Shown: one piece after another, positions 8,979 to 18,428 of the stretch
Position numbering within the stretch: position 1 is the first letter of the stretch
Layout: the number at the start of each line of letters is the position of its first letter
NCBI RefSeq assembly: GCF_014698735.1
Contig: NZ_JACJTQ010000006.1
Location: 112,629 to 176,628 of the forward strand
DNA from: Anabaena catenula FACHB-362
GTDB taxonomy: Bacteria > Cyanobacteriota > Cyanobacteriia > Cyanobacteriales > Nostocaceae
Length of the DNA stretch: 64,000 nucleotides
Direction of reading: 5' to 3'
Notes under the pieces: model-generated
Told to the model about the DNA's origin: nothing
Database searches by the model: none
Seen by the model: only the letters and a program-made list of their open reading frames with translations
Program-made: the position numbers and the translations under genes

Positions 8979-9530
8979 CTATTCAAATTCAACATCATTG
9001 ATTAAATTCGGTATTTGTTCACTTCCCCAATTTTCTGGATAAATACCTTGAGAAACAAAGCGATGAAAACTGGAAAATTCCCATTGTTTTGCTGTTGTAC
9101 ATAATCCATGTTTGATGGGATTATAATGTATATAATCACAGTGAGCAGCAAAGTCTATTTCATCTTTAATTGTATGTTCCCAAAACCGACGCTGCCAAAG
9201 ATTACTTTCTTTTTGCTTTTGGCGTGAAGGTGAAATTTGAGCCTCAAGTGCTAATTTTTCTGCACAGTGTTTGGTTACAAATGTTTTAATTAAACGCCAT
9301 CTTGTTGAATAATCACTGTCTTCTATAGGTAATGTCCATATACAATGTAGATGATCTGGTAATAAAACCATAGCATCAATAACAAAAAGATATTTTTTGC
9401 GAACGTGATTGATAGCTAGACGTAATGTATTTCTTCCGATTTCAGTGCATAGCCATTTCTGGCGTTGATAGGTAACTCCTGTAAAAAAATATGTACCTCC
9501 TGCAAGAGTGTATCTTCTGTAGTCAGGCAT
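8979..9530 (-). CDS. REP-associated tyrosine transposase (RAYT, IS200-like)
   Basis: The 183-residue single-domain Y1 transposase has its HUH metal motif as H60-L-H62 in LLPDHLHCIW. The catalytic tyrosine is in CDYIHYNPIKHGL (Y133 or Y136). It also has YRRYTLAGGTYFFT near the N terminus and WQRRFWEHTIKDE. These are signatures of RAYTs, single-copy enzymes thought to nick and spread REP palindromes. The two inverted hairpins at 8858-8892 and 9589-9619 sharing GTAGGGTGGGTTA are its likely substrates. The ORF is intact. Confidence 0.9.
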   Translation of the reverse strand: MPDYRRYTLAGGTYFFTGVTYQRQKWLCTEIGRNTLRLAINHVRKKYLFVIDAMVLLPDHLHCIWTLPIEDSDYSTRWRLIKTFVTKHCAEKLALEAQISPSRQKQKESNLWQRRFWEHTIKDEIDFAAHCDYIHYNPIKHGLCTTAKQWEFSSFHRFVSQGIYPENWGSEQIPNLINDVEFE

Positions 9531-9588
9531 AGGATTATCTATATTATTGAAGTTTGTGGGTTTATGGGTTTTTGTTTCATGGGTTTTT

Positions 9589-9619
9589 GGTGGGTTACGC
9601 TTTCGCTAACCCACCCTAC
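9589..9619 (-). repeat. REP-type palindrome, right of RAYT
   Basis: GGTGGGTTACGC-TTT-CGCTAACCCACCCTAC is a hairpin whose minus strand begins GTAGGGTGGGTTA, the same as the plus strand of the 8858-8892 copy. The two form an inverted pair around the transposase gene. Confidence 0.75.
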
Positions 9620-10045
9620 GGTTTTAATATGATTGCTTATCAATAAATCAACTTCAATTAACTGTACTGACGGCAGTATAGATGTAATTATTTATATGCG
9701 TATATTTAAAAGACCGACTTTTAATTAATTCTCTGTTTTATGGAAACTTATATCTTGCACCAACCAGCGATATTCCCTTTGTTGTTGGGGAAATTAGGAG
9801 ATTTACGTGGGGTGATGTAGTGATATTTTTAGGTGATATCCGGGTTGGAAGATAGGAGTTAAGGACTGTATCATAAAATATGAATTATGAAGTTTGAATT
9901 TAGAAAATCCAAATTTGACTTCACAATTCATAATTTATTAGCTTTCAGGCTGAATGCAAAAGAAAAATTCTAGTTTTGAGTTTTGAGTTAGGACACTGTA
10001 ACTCAAAACTCATAACTTTAAAATTTCACCAAATCAGCAGTGGGT
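9620..10045. other. Intergenic region with two large inverted repeats
   Basis: An imperfect palindrome covers 9877-9936, with arms based on TATGAAGTTTGAATTT and AAATTTGACTTCACAATTCA. A second hairpin at 9979-10010 has perfect 12-base arms, AGTTTTGAGTTA and TAACTCAAAACT, with an 8-base loop. It lies 35 bases past the stop of the minus-strand response regulator and could slow its transcript. No gene is supported here. Confidence 0.5.
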
Positions 10046-10726
10046 TTAAGCCATTTGATTTTCAATTGCCCAACGCGCTAGTTCGGTGCGGTTGTGGAGA
10101 TTGGTTTTACCCAACATATTGGATACATGGCTTTCAACAGTACGCTGACTGACATTTAATTCTTCAGCGATTTCCCGGTTAGCTAAACCTCTGGCTACAA
10201 ACTGAACTACTTTCAGTTCTGTTGGGGTTAACTGCACATCGAAGGGAACCTGGATACGGGAACCGTTTTCCCCTCCCTTTGTCTGGTGTTCTTTCCAACG
10301 GATAGTTTGCTTGAGTGAGGATTCTACTTGTGCTACGAGTTCTTCTGGTTCAAAGGGCTTGACCATGTACACGTCAGCACCTTTGTTCAGACCTTTAACT
10401 CGGTCTGCACTTTGTCCCTTAGCGGAAAGGAAAAGAACAGGTATCCAACTAGTACGTTCGTTTTGCCGGACTTGTTCAACGAAAGTATATCCGTCCATTT
10501 CCGGCATCATCACGTCACAGATGATCATGTCTGGAACTTCATGTTCTAAAATTTCCAGAGCTTCTCGTCCATTTTCGGCGGTGATGACTTCGTATCCCCG
10601 GAATTCTAAGTAATCCTTCACCAGCAAGATGAGGTTAGGGTCATCGTCAATCAATAGAAGTCGTTTGTGATCTTTCATGCTGGGCTCTTTCATAGCAGTG
10701 GCACTTGTCGCGCTTCGATCCATCAA
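10046..10726 (-). CDS. Response regulator, receiver + LuxR-type HTH (Ycf29-like)
   Basis: The 226-residue two-domain regulator has a receiver domain at about residues 20-140 (LLLIDDDPN acidic pocket, phospho-Asp in IICDVMMPEMDGY, Lys in MVKPFEPEEL). The C-terminal LuxR/NarL helix-turn-helix is ELKVVQFVARGLANREIAEELNVSQRTVESHV. The receiver resembles the Ycf29 proteins of red-algal plastids, so a cyanobacterial Ycf29 orthologue is likely. The start is uncertain: Met residues occur at 1, 2, 12 and 17, and the conserved part begins at about residue 20 (MKDHKRLLLI). No sensor kinase is adjacent. Confidence 0.9.
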   Translation of the reverse strand: MMDRSATSATAMKEPSMKDHKRLLLIDDDPNLILLVKDYLEFRGYEVITAENGREALEILEHEVPDMIICDVMMPEMDGYTFVEQVRQNERTSWIPVLFLSAKGQSADRVKGLNKGADVYMVKPFEPEELVAQVESSLKQTIRWKEHQTKGGENGSRIQVPFDVQLTPTELKVVQFVARGLANREIAEELNVSQRTVESHVSNMLGKTNLHNRTELARWAIENQMA

Positions 10727-11059
10727 GGTCTTGAATAGTTATCCTCTATGGTGGATTATTGAGATGCTTTTTTTCCCACTTAACTTGCCCTTGCTGCCTG
10801 GAAGTCTAAAAAGTGACGGTCACTTTCAATCTTACTAGTAGCTGGATGGCAAAAGTCCAGTAAGGATACGGAGAGCAACAGTATTTATAATGCGCTATTA
10901 TATACGGCTTTGAAAGGGGCGGGCTAAAAAAGATTGATAAAATCAAAATCCTTTTGGTTGACAACTTCAGTATTGACTGAAAGATCATCCTAGCTCAAAA
11001 CTAACCCGCACTTTCATTCGCTGACTGCTGCTCTATTATATCCTTTGGATGTTAAGCCT
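10727..11059. other. 333-bp intergenic region
   Basis: It separates the response regulator from the broken ferredoxin-like gene. No credible ORF, tRNA or strong hairpin is seen. The regulator promoter should lie in 10730-10900. Confidence 0.4.
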
Positions 11060-11516
11060 CTATTTCAGAGGTTTACGAGAAACAGGGTAAGTTTCTGGCA
11101 AAGGATGGGTCAAAAATGCATATCCTTCAACCACCACCATTCTGCCGATTAAGTGTTCTTGGATGATCCGCTCAATGACTTCCGGTTTCGTTTGGCTATA
11201 CCAGACCCCATCTGGGTAAACTACCATTATCTGCCTAGAACAACAAACACGCAAGCAGTTGGATTTAGTTCTGAAGATGCAAATGGGATGACGAAGAAAG
11301 CATTTGGTTGAGAGGTGGCTCCTTGAGTGGCTCTTGCAAGCATTTCCCGGATTCCAGACTAGCTTGTTTTAACCAGGAGTGAGCAACCATCTGCTCAGAA
11401 AAAACAGCAAGCTGTTTGGTGAATATTTGCCAGTTCTAGATTGTCCAAACAATGACTTGAGGTTTTAAGTTCCACAGTTTTAGTAGTTTTGGGGATTGGA
11501 CGGCAATGTTACTCAT
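11060..11516 (-). pseudogene. Broken thioredoxin-like [2Fe-2S] ferredoxin-type gene
   Basis: From ATG 11516 one frame reads MSNIAVQSPKLL...VIVWTI, then hits TAG at 11438-11436 (codon 27). It continues plausibly (NWQIFTKQLAVFSEQMVAH and onward) to TAA at 11267-11265. The C-terminal part is in another frame: [15 protein letters not shown], then [25 protein letters not shown]. That end resembles the second half of small thioredoxin-fold [2Fe-2S] proteins. Two lesions, an in-frame stop and a frameshift between about 11340 and 11267, therefore split one gene of about 150 codons. Only the 3' part (11060-11254) is an uninterrupted ORF. A sequencing error could explain one lesion but less easily both. 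Confidence 0.6.
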
Positions 11517-11625
11517 TAAGCGGCTCCCTGATTACAGTTCTATAACAATTTGCCAGCTTTGCAAATAAAGTTGTCCATATAAAAATATTCATTACCTACG
11601 CAACAAAACCTGACAACTATACTAA

Positions 11626-11643
11626 TTAAGTATAAATACTTAA
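11626..11643. promoter_or_regulatory. Palindrome upstream of groESL
   Basis: TTAAGTAT-AA-ATACTTAA has perfect 8-base arms. It lies 20 bases upstream of the K-box. It may be an operator or simply part of the AT-rich promoter. Confidence 0.4.
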
Positions 11644-11662
11644 GTATAGCTGCGCCTTCATA

Positions 11663-11678
11663 GTTCGGGAACCCGTAC
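11663..11678 (+). promoter_or_regulatory. K-box of the groESL operon
   Basis: GTTCGGGAACCCGTAC fits the cyanobacterial K-box consensus GTTCGG-NNAN-CCNNAC, described upstream of Anabaena groESL and linked to light and heat control. It lies 40 bases upstream of the CIRCE element. Confidence 0.7.
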
Positions 11679-11717
11679 ACCTGGAATTATTGCCATTGGA
11701 TGCTGCTCTTCGGTAAA

Positions 11718-11744
11718 TTAGCACTCAGGAGTCGAGAGTGCTAA
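11718..11744 (+). promoter_or_regulatory. CIRCE element (HrcA operator)
   Basis: TTAGCACTC-N9-GAGTGCTAA is a perfect match to the CIRCE consensus. HrcA binds CIRCE and represses groESL until heat shock. The element ends 19 bases before the groS start codon. Confidence 0.95.
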
Positions 11745-11763
11745 CAAGGCAAGAAAAATTTTT

Positions 11764-12075
11764 ATGGCAGCTGTATCTCTAAGCGTTTCTACAGTTCAAC
11801 CTTTGGGCGATCGCGTTTTCGTGAAAGTGACCGCCGCTGAAGAAAAGACCGCAGGTGGTCTGTATTTGCCAGACACCGCTAAGGAAAAGCCCCAAGTAGG
11901 GGAAGTAGTAGCCCTTGGTCCTGGCAAGCGTAATGACGATGGTAATCGTCAGGAAATGGAAATTAAAATCGGCGATAAGGTGCTGTACTCCAAGTATGCA
12001 GGCACTGACATCAAGCTCGGTACTGAAGAATATGTACTGCTTTCTGAGAAGGATATTCTAGCAGTCGTGATCTAA
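11764..12075 (+). CDS. groS: Co-chaperonin GroES
   Basis: The 103-residue Cpn10 lid of the chaperonin has [12 protein letters not shown] at the start. The mobile loop [18 protein letters not shown] binds GroEL, and the C-terminal strand is [14 protein letters not shown]. It forms heptamers that cap GroEL during folding. It is first in the groS-groL operon, under CIRCE and K-box control. The start is ATG 11764, 19 bases after CIRCE. Confidence 0.97.
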   Translation: MAAVSLSVSTVQPLGDRVFVKVTAAEEKTAGGLYLPDTAKEKPQVGEVVALGPGKRNDDGNRQEMEIKIGDKVLYSKYAGTDIKLGTEEYVLLSEKDILAVVI

Positions 12076-12139
12076 AAGGGTGATGAGGGGTATGAGGTAT
12101 GTAGGGACTGGAAAAAAGTTCTCCCCTATGACCAATTAC

Positions 12140-12163
12140 CAATCCCCAATCCCCAATCCCCAA
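12140..12163. repeat. Short heptamer tandem repeat
   Basis: About three copies of AATCCCC stand between groS and groL, a typical cyanobacterial short tandem repeat in a transcribed spacer. Confidence 0.6.
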
Positions 12164-12205
12164 ATTCAAGACAAATTTTAAGTTATTACCTTTACCTGGA
12201 TTTAG

Positions 12206-13849
<1,644 letters not shown>

Positions 13850-13878
13850 AATCTTTTCCTAGATTAGTTTAAATAATG

Positions 13879-13910
13879 GCCGCTTCCGTAAGGGGGCGGC
13901 TGTTTTTTTT
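13879..13910 (+). terminator. Terminator of the groESL operon
   Basis: GCCGC at 13879-13883 pairs with GCGGC at 13896-13900 and is followed by TGTTTTTTTT. It lies 30 bases after the groL stop. Confidence 0.85.
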
Positions 13911-13984
13911 GCACGCAGAGGCGCAGAGGCGCGGAGAAGTAGATATAGATTAGGTTAAGTGAGTGGAGAATACCGTATTGTGTT

Positions 13985-14010
13985 AATATTGACCAAATAT
14001 TGTCAATATT
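13985..14010. promoter_or_regulatory. Operator-like palindrome before the WD40 gene
   Basis: AATATTGAC-N8-GTCAATATT has perfect 9-base arms. It ends 18 bases before the start codon of the WD40 gene, a position suited to a repressor site. The cognate regulator is unknown. Confidence 0.45.
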
Positions 14011-14028
14011 CCGGTTTAACACTTACTT

Positions 14029-16005
14029 ATGGGATTTAATATTATTGGTGCTGTTGTTGGTTTTGTTCTCCAAACTGGTGACCAAATAGTTTCTGCTTTT
14101 ATTGAGCAGAAATTTGGTAAAGAAAAGAAACGTAATTTACCTGCAAAAATTGAAAGTGTTCGACAAGATACGCGAGTGCGTCAGGCAGAAATAGATTACT
14201 ATAACCGTCGAGAAGCTAGAGAGAAAGAATTACTGCAAGTTCAAGAAGTACGCTTAAAAACAGATATACAAATTGCCGCAGCTAAGGCAGAAAGAGAAGA
14301 AAGAGCTTTGCAATTAAAACAGGAAGAATTAGAAGATAGACGTAAATTAAGTGCTTTATACTTAGATGTAATTCGAGAAAAAACAACCCAAGAGATTGAA
14401 ATTAAGAAAAAAGAAATTCAGGCTATTTTTGATCAGCAAAAATGGCCAGGTATTTTAAGTCGTGATGAAGTACAAAGAATATTTGTTGAGGAACAAGAGA
14501 AACCACGTTTATTAATGTTAGTTCCACCTCCAGATATTAGCGAAGATTTCCCTGTATCATTTCGTGATAGTCTCAATAAAGAAATTCGCAATCAATTAAA
14601 AATATTCTTAGAAAAGCATTATTCACTTCAAGGTGATTTATGCCCAGTAGAATTTTATGGTAAATATTTTGAGCGTTCTGTTTTTGATGCTGAAGTTAAG
14701 CAGCTAGAGACAATTTTATCTGCTGTGCCTACTGCCATTATTTATACTGATATTACAGATCACGAAGTTTATTTTAATGTTCGGTTTTGGGGACTGCAAA
14801 AACCAGTATCTTTATCTTTTGAACCTTGGAACTGGGAAGAAGTAAAAAAGCAACTTGATGAAGCTGGAAATGATGAAAAACAAAGTTTCCGCATAATTAG
14901 ACAGACTATTGTTACTTTGCATAAGTTATTAGCGGCTTTTTTGGCAGATTGGTATTATTTAAATATTGATCCAAATTATGAACCACAGTTATTGAATATA
15001 GAAGCTGATATTCCTTCAGACTGGACAAACAAGATTAATGAACAGCTAAGTTTAATCTGTCAAGATTATCGAGAAATATATAATAAGGATTTGAAACTAT
15101 TAGCAGATTTTGAAAGTAAGAAAAAACAAAATTGGCGATGTATCCATACTTTGACTGGACATTTAAATACTGTTTATTCTGTTGCTATTAATCCAAATGG
15201 TAAAACTTTTGCTAGTGGAGGGGGGGATAATAATATTAAGGTTTGGAACTTACAGAATGGAGAAATGATTTGCACCTTTAATGGTCATTCTAATTATGTT
15301 CGTACCGTTGCGTTTAGTCCTGATGGACAGACACTAGCTAGTGGTAGCTATGATGATACAGTTAGATTATGGTATTCCCGAACAGGAACAACTTTTACTG
15401 GACATTCAGCAGATGTTGAGTCAGTTGTATTTAGCCCTGATGGTAAAACTCTCGCTACGGGAAGTGATGATACAACTATTAAAATATGGAATTTAATTAA
15501 TGGAGAGTTAATTTCTACTCTAACTGGACATGAAAAATTCGTTGTATCTCTGGCATTTAGTCCTGATGGACAGACATTAATTAGTGGTAGTAGCGACAGT
15601 ACTATAAAAATATGGGATATGAAAACTGGGCTGGTAGTTCACACTCTTGCTGCACATTTAGGCACTGTTCTTAGTTTAGCTATTAGCCCTGATGGTAAGA
15701 CTTTTGCTAGTGGAAGTGTTGATAATTCTATTAAAATTTGGTATTCGTCAAAAGGTGAATTAATTCACACCTTTTCTGGGCATACAAACACTGTATGTAG
15801 TGTTGCCTTTAGTCCTGATGGACATTTTTTAGCTAGTGGAAGTAATGATTATACAATTAAACTCTGGCATCTAGGTACAAAAGAATTAATAAATACTCTT
15901 TCTGGACATTCATCAACTGTTCATTCAATTGCTTTTAGTCCTGATGGAAAAACTCTTGTGAGTGGTAGTGCTGATAAAACAATTAAAATTTGGAAGTGTG
16001 AGTAA
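14029..16005 (+). CDS. WD40 beta-propeller protein with coiled-coil N-terminal region
   Basis: The 658-residue protein has three parts. Residues 1-30 are hydrophobic and Gly-rich (IIGAVVGFVLQTGDQIVSAF). About 35-145 is a highly charged coiled coil. About 145-365 is a globular region I do not recognise. Seven WD40 repeats run from about residue 370 to the end, each with a GH...SPDGKTLASGS...IKIW pattern; the fifth has AH in place of GH. Seven blades make one complete propeller, a protein-binding scaffold. In Nostocales such propellers often sit in signalling or conflict proteins, but no enzyme domain is visible here. The WD40 part is certain; its role is unknown. Confidence 0.88.
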   Translation: MGFNIIGAVVGFVLQTGDQIVSAFIEQKFGKEKKRNLPAKIESVRQDTRVRQAEIDYYNRREAREKELLQVQEVRLKTDIQIAAAKAEREERALQLKQEELEDRRKLSALYLDVIREKTTQEIEIKKKEIQAIFDQQKWPGILSRDEVQRIFVEEQEKPRLLMLVPPPDISEDFPVSFRDSLNKEIRNQLKIFLEKHYSLQGDLCPVEFYGKYFERSVFDAEVKQLETILSAVPTAIIYTDITDHEVYFNVRFWGLQKPVSLSFEPWNWEEVKKQLDEAGNDEKQSFRIIRQTIVTLHKLLAAFLADWYYLNIDPNYEPQLLNIEADIPSDWTNKINEQLSLICQDYREIYNKDLKLLADFESKKKQNWRCIHTLTGHLNTVYSVAINPNGKTFASGGGDNNIKVWNLQNGEMICTFNGHSNYVRTVAFSPDGQTLASGSYDDTVRLWYSRTGTTFTGHSADVESVVFSPDGKTLATGSDDTTIKIWNLINGELISTLTGHEKFVVSLAFSPDGQTLISGSSDSTIKIWDMKTGLVVHTLAAHLGTVLSLAISPDGKTFASGSVDNSIKIWYSSKGELIHTFSGHTNTVCSVAFSPDGHFLASGSNDYTIKLWHLGTKELINTLSGHSSTVHSIAFSPDGKTLVSGSADKTIKIWKCE

Positions 16006-16281
16006 TAAAATTCTAGAAAGAAGGACATCAAGAATTTGGCTCTTGCGTCTGTTTTATGGAGGTTGAGGATTGTTTATCACAAAACCCTTACGGGGCAAGG
16101 ATTATAAACTATAATGCCCATATTTTGAATGAAATGCCGACACAATAAGGCTTTCAATGATTTTGAACTGGGTTCTCCATAAAAAGTACCGAAGAACCAA
16201 GAATTTTAACTTTATATTATCAATTTTATAATGATGATATTAAGTGATTCAACAACCATATAATTTTGAGGAGATAAAACT

Positions 16282-16572
16282 ATGACTCAAAGTATTAACC
16301 AACAATCCAATTATCAAAAATTCACTCCAATTGTTAACAAATTGATTGACAATAATCCTCTTTACCGAGAAAATCTAAATAGACAGGAAATGATTGAAAA
16401 TATCACCCGTAATTTTGATCCTGTAGCTGTTCCTGATGTGAATAGTATTTCTGTGGAAGCATTAACCAAACGAATTAAAAGAATATTATCTTTACATCTA
16501 GTTTCAGGAATGCTGAATGATTTCACTCCAGAGCAAATGCAAATTTTTGATGAATCTGTAAAACGAGGGTAA
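16282..16572 (+). CDS. Small hypothetical protein
   Basis: The 96-residue helical protein has GAGGAG 9 bases before ATG 16282, a clear ribosome-binding site. It has no signal peptide, no membrane segment and no motif I recognise. The stop codon lies only 10 bases from the end of the truncated PIN gene on the other strand. The good RBS and protein-like composition support a real gene of unknown function. Confidence 0.6.
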   Translation: MTQSINQQSNYQKFTPIVNKLIDNNPLYRENLNRQEMIENITRNFDPVAVPDVNSISVEALTKRIKRILSLHLVSGMLNDFTPEQMQIFDESVKRG

Positions 16573-16581
16573 ATGGGTTAT

Positions 16582-16782
16582 TTAAATATTTTTTGCTAAT
16601 AATTTTTCAACTAATTCCTCTAATATTTGTGGAGAAATTACTAGATTAAATTTACCTTCTCGCCAGAATATAATAATTTGACAAGGCGCACTATTTTGGT
16701 TTTTACTCAATAAAGCCGAGATAAAAACAGATGTATCTACAATTACTAAAGGTTTTGGTGAATCAAATTTTTGAAAAGACAT
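16582..16782 (-). pseudogene. Truncated PIN-domain toxin (COG1569-like)
   Basis: The 66 residues keep the first PIN-domain strand VIVDTSVFISALLS, with the metal-binding Asp at residue 16, and the helix ISPQILEELVEKLL. The protein then stops; PIN toxins are usually 130-150 residues, so the C-terminal half with the other acidic residues is missing. The start overlaps the stop of the upstream gene by one base (TAATG), the usual coupling of antitoxin and toxin. It probably cannot cut RNA. Confidence 0.65.
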
Positions 16783-17057
16783 TATAAAAAATCCGATTCA
16801 TTTAATTTTGCCGATATTCTTCCACTTGCGGCATCAAATTTTTGCCAAACTTCCTCTTCGCAGTCGTTGGATAAAGCTAAAACTTCACTGAGAGTTTCCG
16901 CAATAATCTCTTTTGCTTGTTGTTTATAATTTACTGGTGGTTTTTCTTGATTATTTAATCCCAGTTGTTGAATTAACTGTTGTAATAACCATTGTTTATC
17001 TTCAATGGAGTAAGTTTGTAATATTTGTTCAAGTTCAATAATTTTAGGTGATGGCAT
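16782..17057 (-). CDS. Antitoxin-like protein paired with truncated PIN toxin
   Basis: The 91-residue protein is mostly helical and acidic at the C terminus (EEEVWQKFDAASGRI). It is translationally coupled to the PIN fragment through a one-base overlap. The antitoxin role is inferred from position and size; no AbrB, MazE or RHH DNA-binding motif is obvious. With its toxin truncated, it may be drifting or may serve another toxin. Confidence 0.6.
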   Translation of the reverse strand: MPSPKIIELEQILQTYSIEDKQWLLQQLIQQLGLNNQEKPPVNYKQQAKEIIAETLSEVLALSNDCEEEVWQKFDAASGRISAKLNESDFL

Positions 17058-17094
17058 AATATTTTTTGTAGTAAAAGTTTAGTTAGTTTTATTA

Positions 17095-17175
17095 TAGCAA
17101 ATCGTTGGGTTAAACGGAATCAATATCATGGTATATTTAATACTATGTAGAGCCATTTTATCCAACGATTTGCTA
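17095..17175. repeat. 14-bp inverted repeat (MITE-like remnant)
   Basis: TAGCAAATCGTTGG at 17095-17108 and its exact complement CCAACGATTTGCTA at 17162-17175 enclose 53 bases. This is compatible with a tiny transposable remnant or a long stem-loop. A run of ten Ts follows about 10 bases later. Confidence 0.5.
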
Positions 17176-17337
17176 CAACTATTGATTTTTTTTTTGCACG
17201 CAGAGGCGCAGAGGTGCAGAGAGAATTTTGAGTTTCGATTCAACTCACAATCAAAAGAGCCACATTCTGCTGATAAACTAAATATTCACGCCATACCTGT
17301 CTCCTATTTAGTTCTAATCAATTACAGATTTAAACTA

Positions 17338-18210
17338 TCACAATAAACTAGCCATTAATGGTGCATAAATTGCACTACTCTCTACTCTTTGCATAAATTC
17401 TTTGGTTAGGTTAACCATAGATTCATGACATTCTCCATATTTTTGTTTATATGTTAACTGCATACTAAAATCTAGGCTTTCAGCAATTTTTGCCCTTTCA
17501 GGTATTTTTGTATAAAACGTTGGTGGGAAAAAGGGATTAACGATAATAAAATTTAAATTGTGAGTTTGGGATACAGTTCCGTTATAACGAGAAATTAAAG
17601 TTCCGACTGGTTCTAGGTTATGTTCATAATCTTTGTTAAATTTTTCAATCTGTTCAAGTAATAGTTCTAAACCGTGAATTGACATTCGGCTAGGTACACA
17701 GGGAATAATACAAAAATCACTAGCATAAAACGCGCTTTTGATAATATTATTAATACTGGGTGGACAGTCTATTAAGATGTAGTCATATTCTGCTAATAAG
17801 GGCTTGAGAATTTGACGCAAAATAGAAACTGAACTTTCTGGTAAATACTCTTGGACTTCAAATAATCCTGGACTGCTAGGGATTAGATGTAAACAATTGA
17901 AAGAGTTTTTGTTTCTGACATTAGAAACTTCTTCTTTAACTATAAATTTATGATAATTACCATTGTTTACAAAAAAATCAGCATTTTTAAATAAATAAGG
18001 CAATGTCAAACGCCTGTTATTATATTGCCATTCCCAGACTTCTTCCGCCATTAAAGCAGTAGTTAAGTTAGTTTGGGGATCTAAATCAATAGTCAGAACC
18101 CGCTTACCATACATTGTATCTCCTGCCAAATACTCTGCTAAGGCCATAACGAGGGTGGTTTTGCCAACTCCACCCTTGAGGTTGCAAACACTAATTACTT
18201 TAGCTGCCAT
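17338..18210 (-). CDS. ParA-family ATPase, orphan
   Basis: The 290-residue protein has a deviant Walker A motif KGGVGKTT at residues 12-19, VLTIDLDPQTNLT (switch I region) and YILIDCPPSIN (Walker B). These ATPases position DNA, carboxysomes or other cargo along the nucleoid. No ParB or parS-like repeat is adjacent, and the 290-residue length with a KFNKDYEHNLEP-type linker is like plasmid or island ParAs. It is divergent from the radical-SAM gene across 218 bases. Which cargo it moves is unknown. Confidence 0.88.
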   Translation of the reverse strand: MAAKVISVCNLKGGVGKTTLVMALAEYLAGDTMYGKRVLTIDLDPQTNLTTALMAEEVWEWQYNNRRLTLPYLFKNADFFVNNGNYHKFIVKEEVSNVRNKNSFNCLHLIPSSPGLFEVQEYLPESSVSILRQILKPLLAEYDYILIDCPPSINNIIKSAFYASDFCIIPCVPSRMSIHGLELLLEQIEKFNKDYEHNLEPVGTLISRYNGTVSQTHNLNFIIVNPFFPPTFYTKIPERAKIAESLDFSMQLTYKQKYGECHESMVNLTKEFMQRVESSAIYAPLMASLL

Positions 18211-18428
18211 ATTTTTTGGTAGATGCTGTATTTCTGGAGATACTATTCTATTTTTGCCTGAAATGGCACAAAAGTCACAGCTTAAGTTTCCCCATTGCGG
18301 TTATGGGCTGTGAAAGCAAAGTTAGTATTTACTAATTATACTATTATCCGTGTATATACGTTTGTCTAACGGTTTGAATTATATTTAAATTTATTTATTA
18401 GCTAGATTAAAAGTATCTGTTATGGCAG

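Noticed and set aside
9740..9820. 26-codon frame METYILHQPAIF
   Set aside because: It is too short, has no RBS, and I cannot match it to a known small photosystem or cytochrome subunit.
17338..18210. ParA gene considered as evidence for an integrated plasmid
   Set aside because: No ParB, replication gene or parS-like repeats are visible, so the ATPase alone does not support this.
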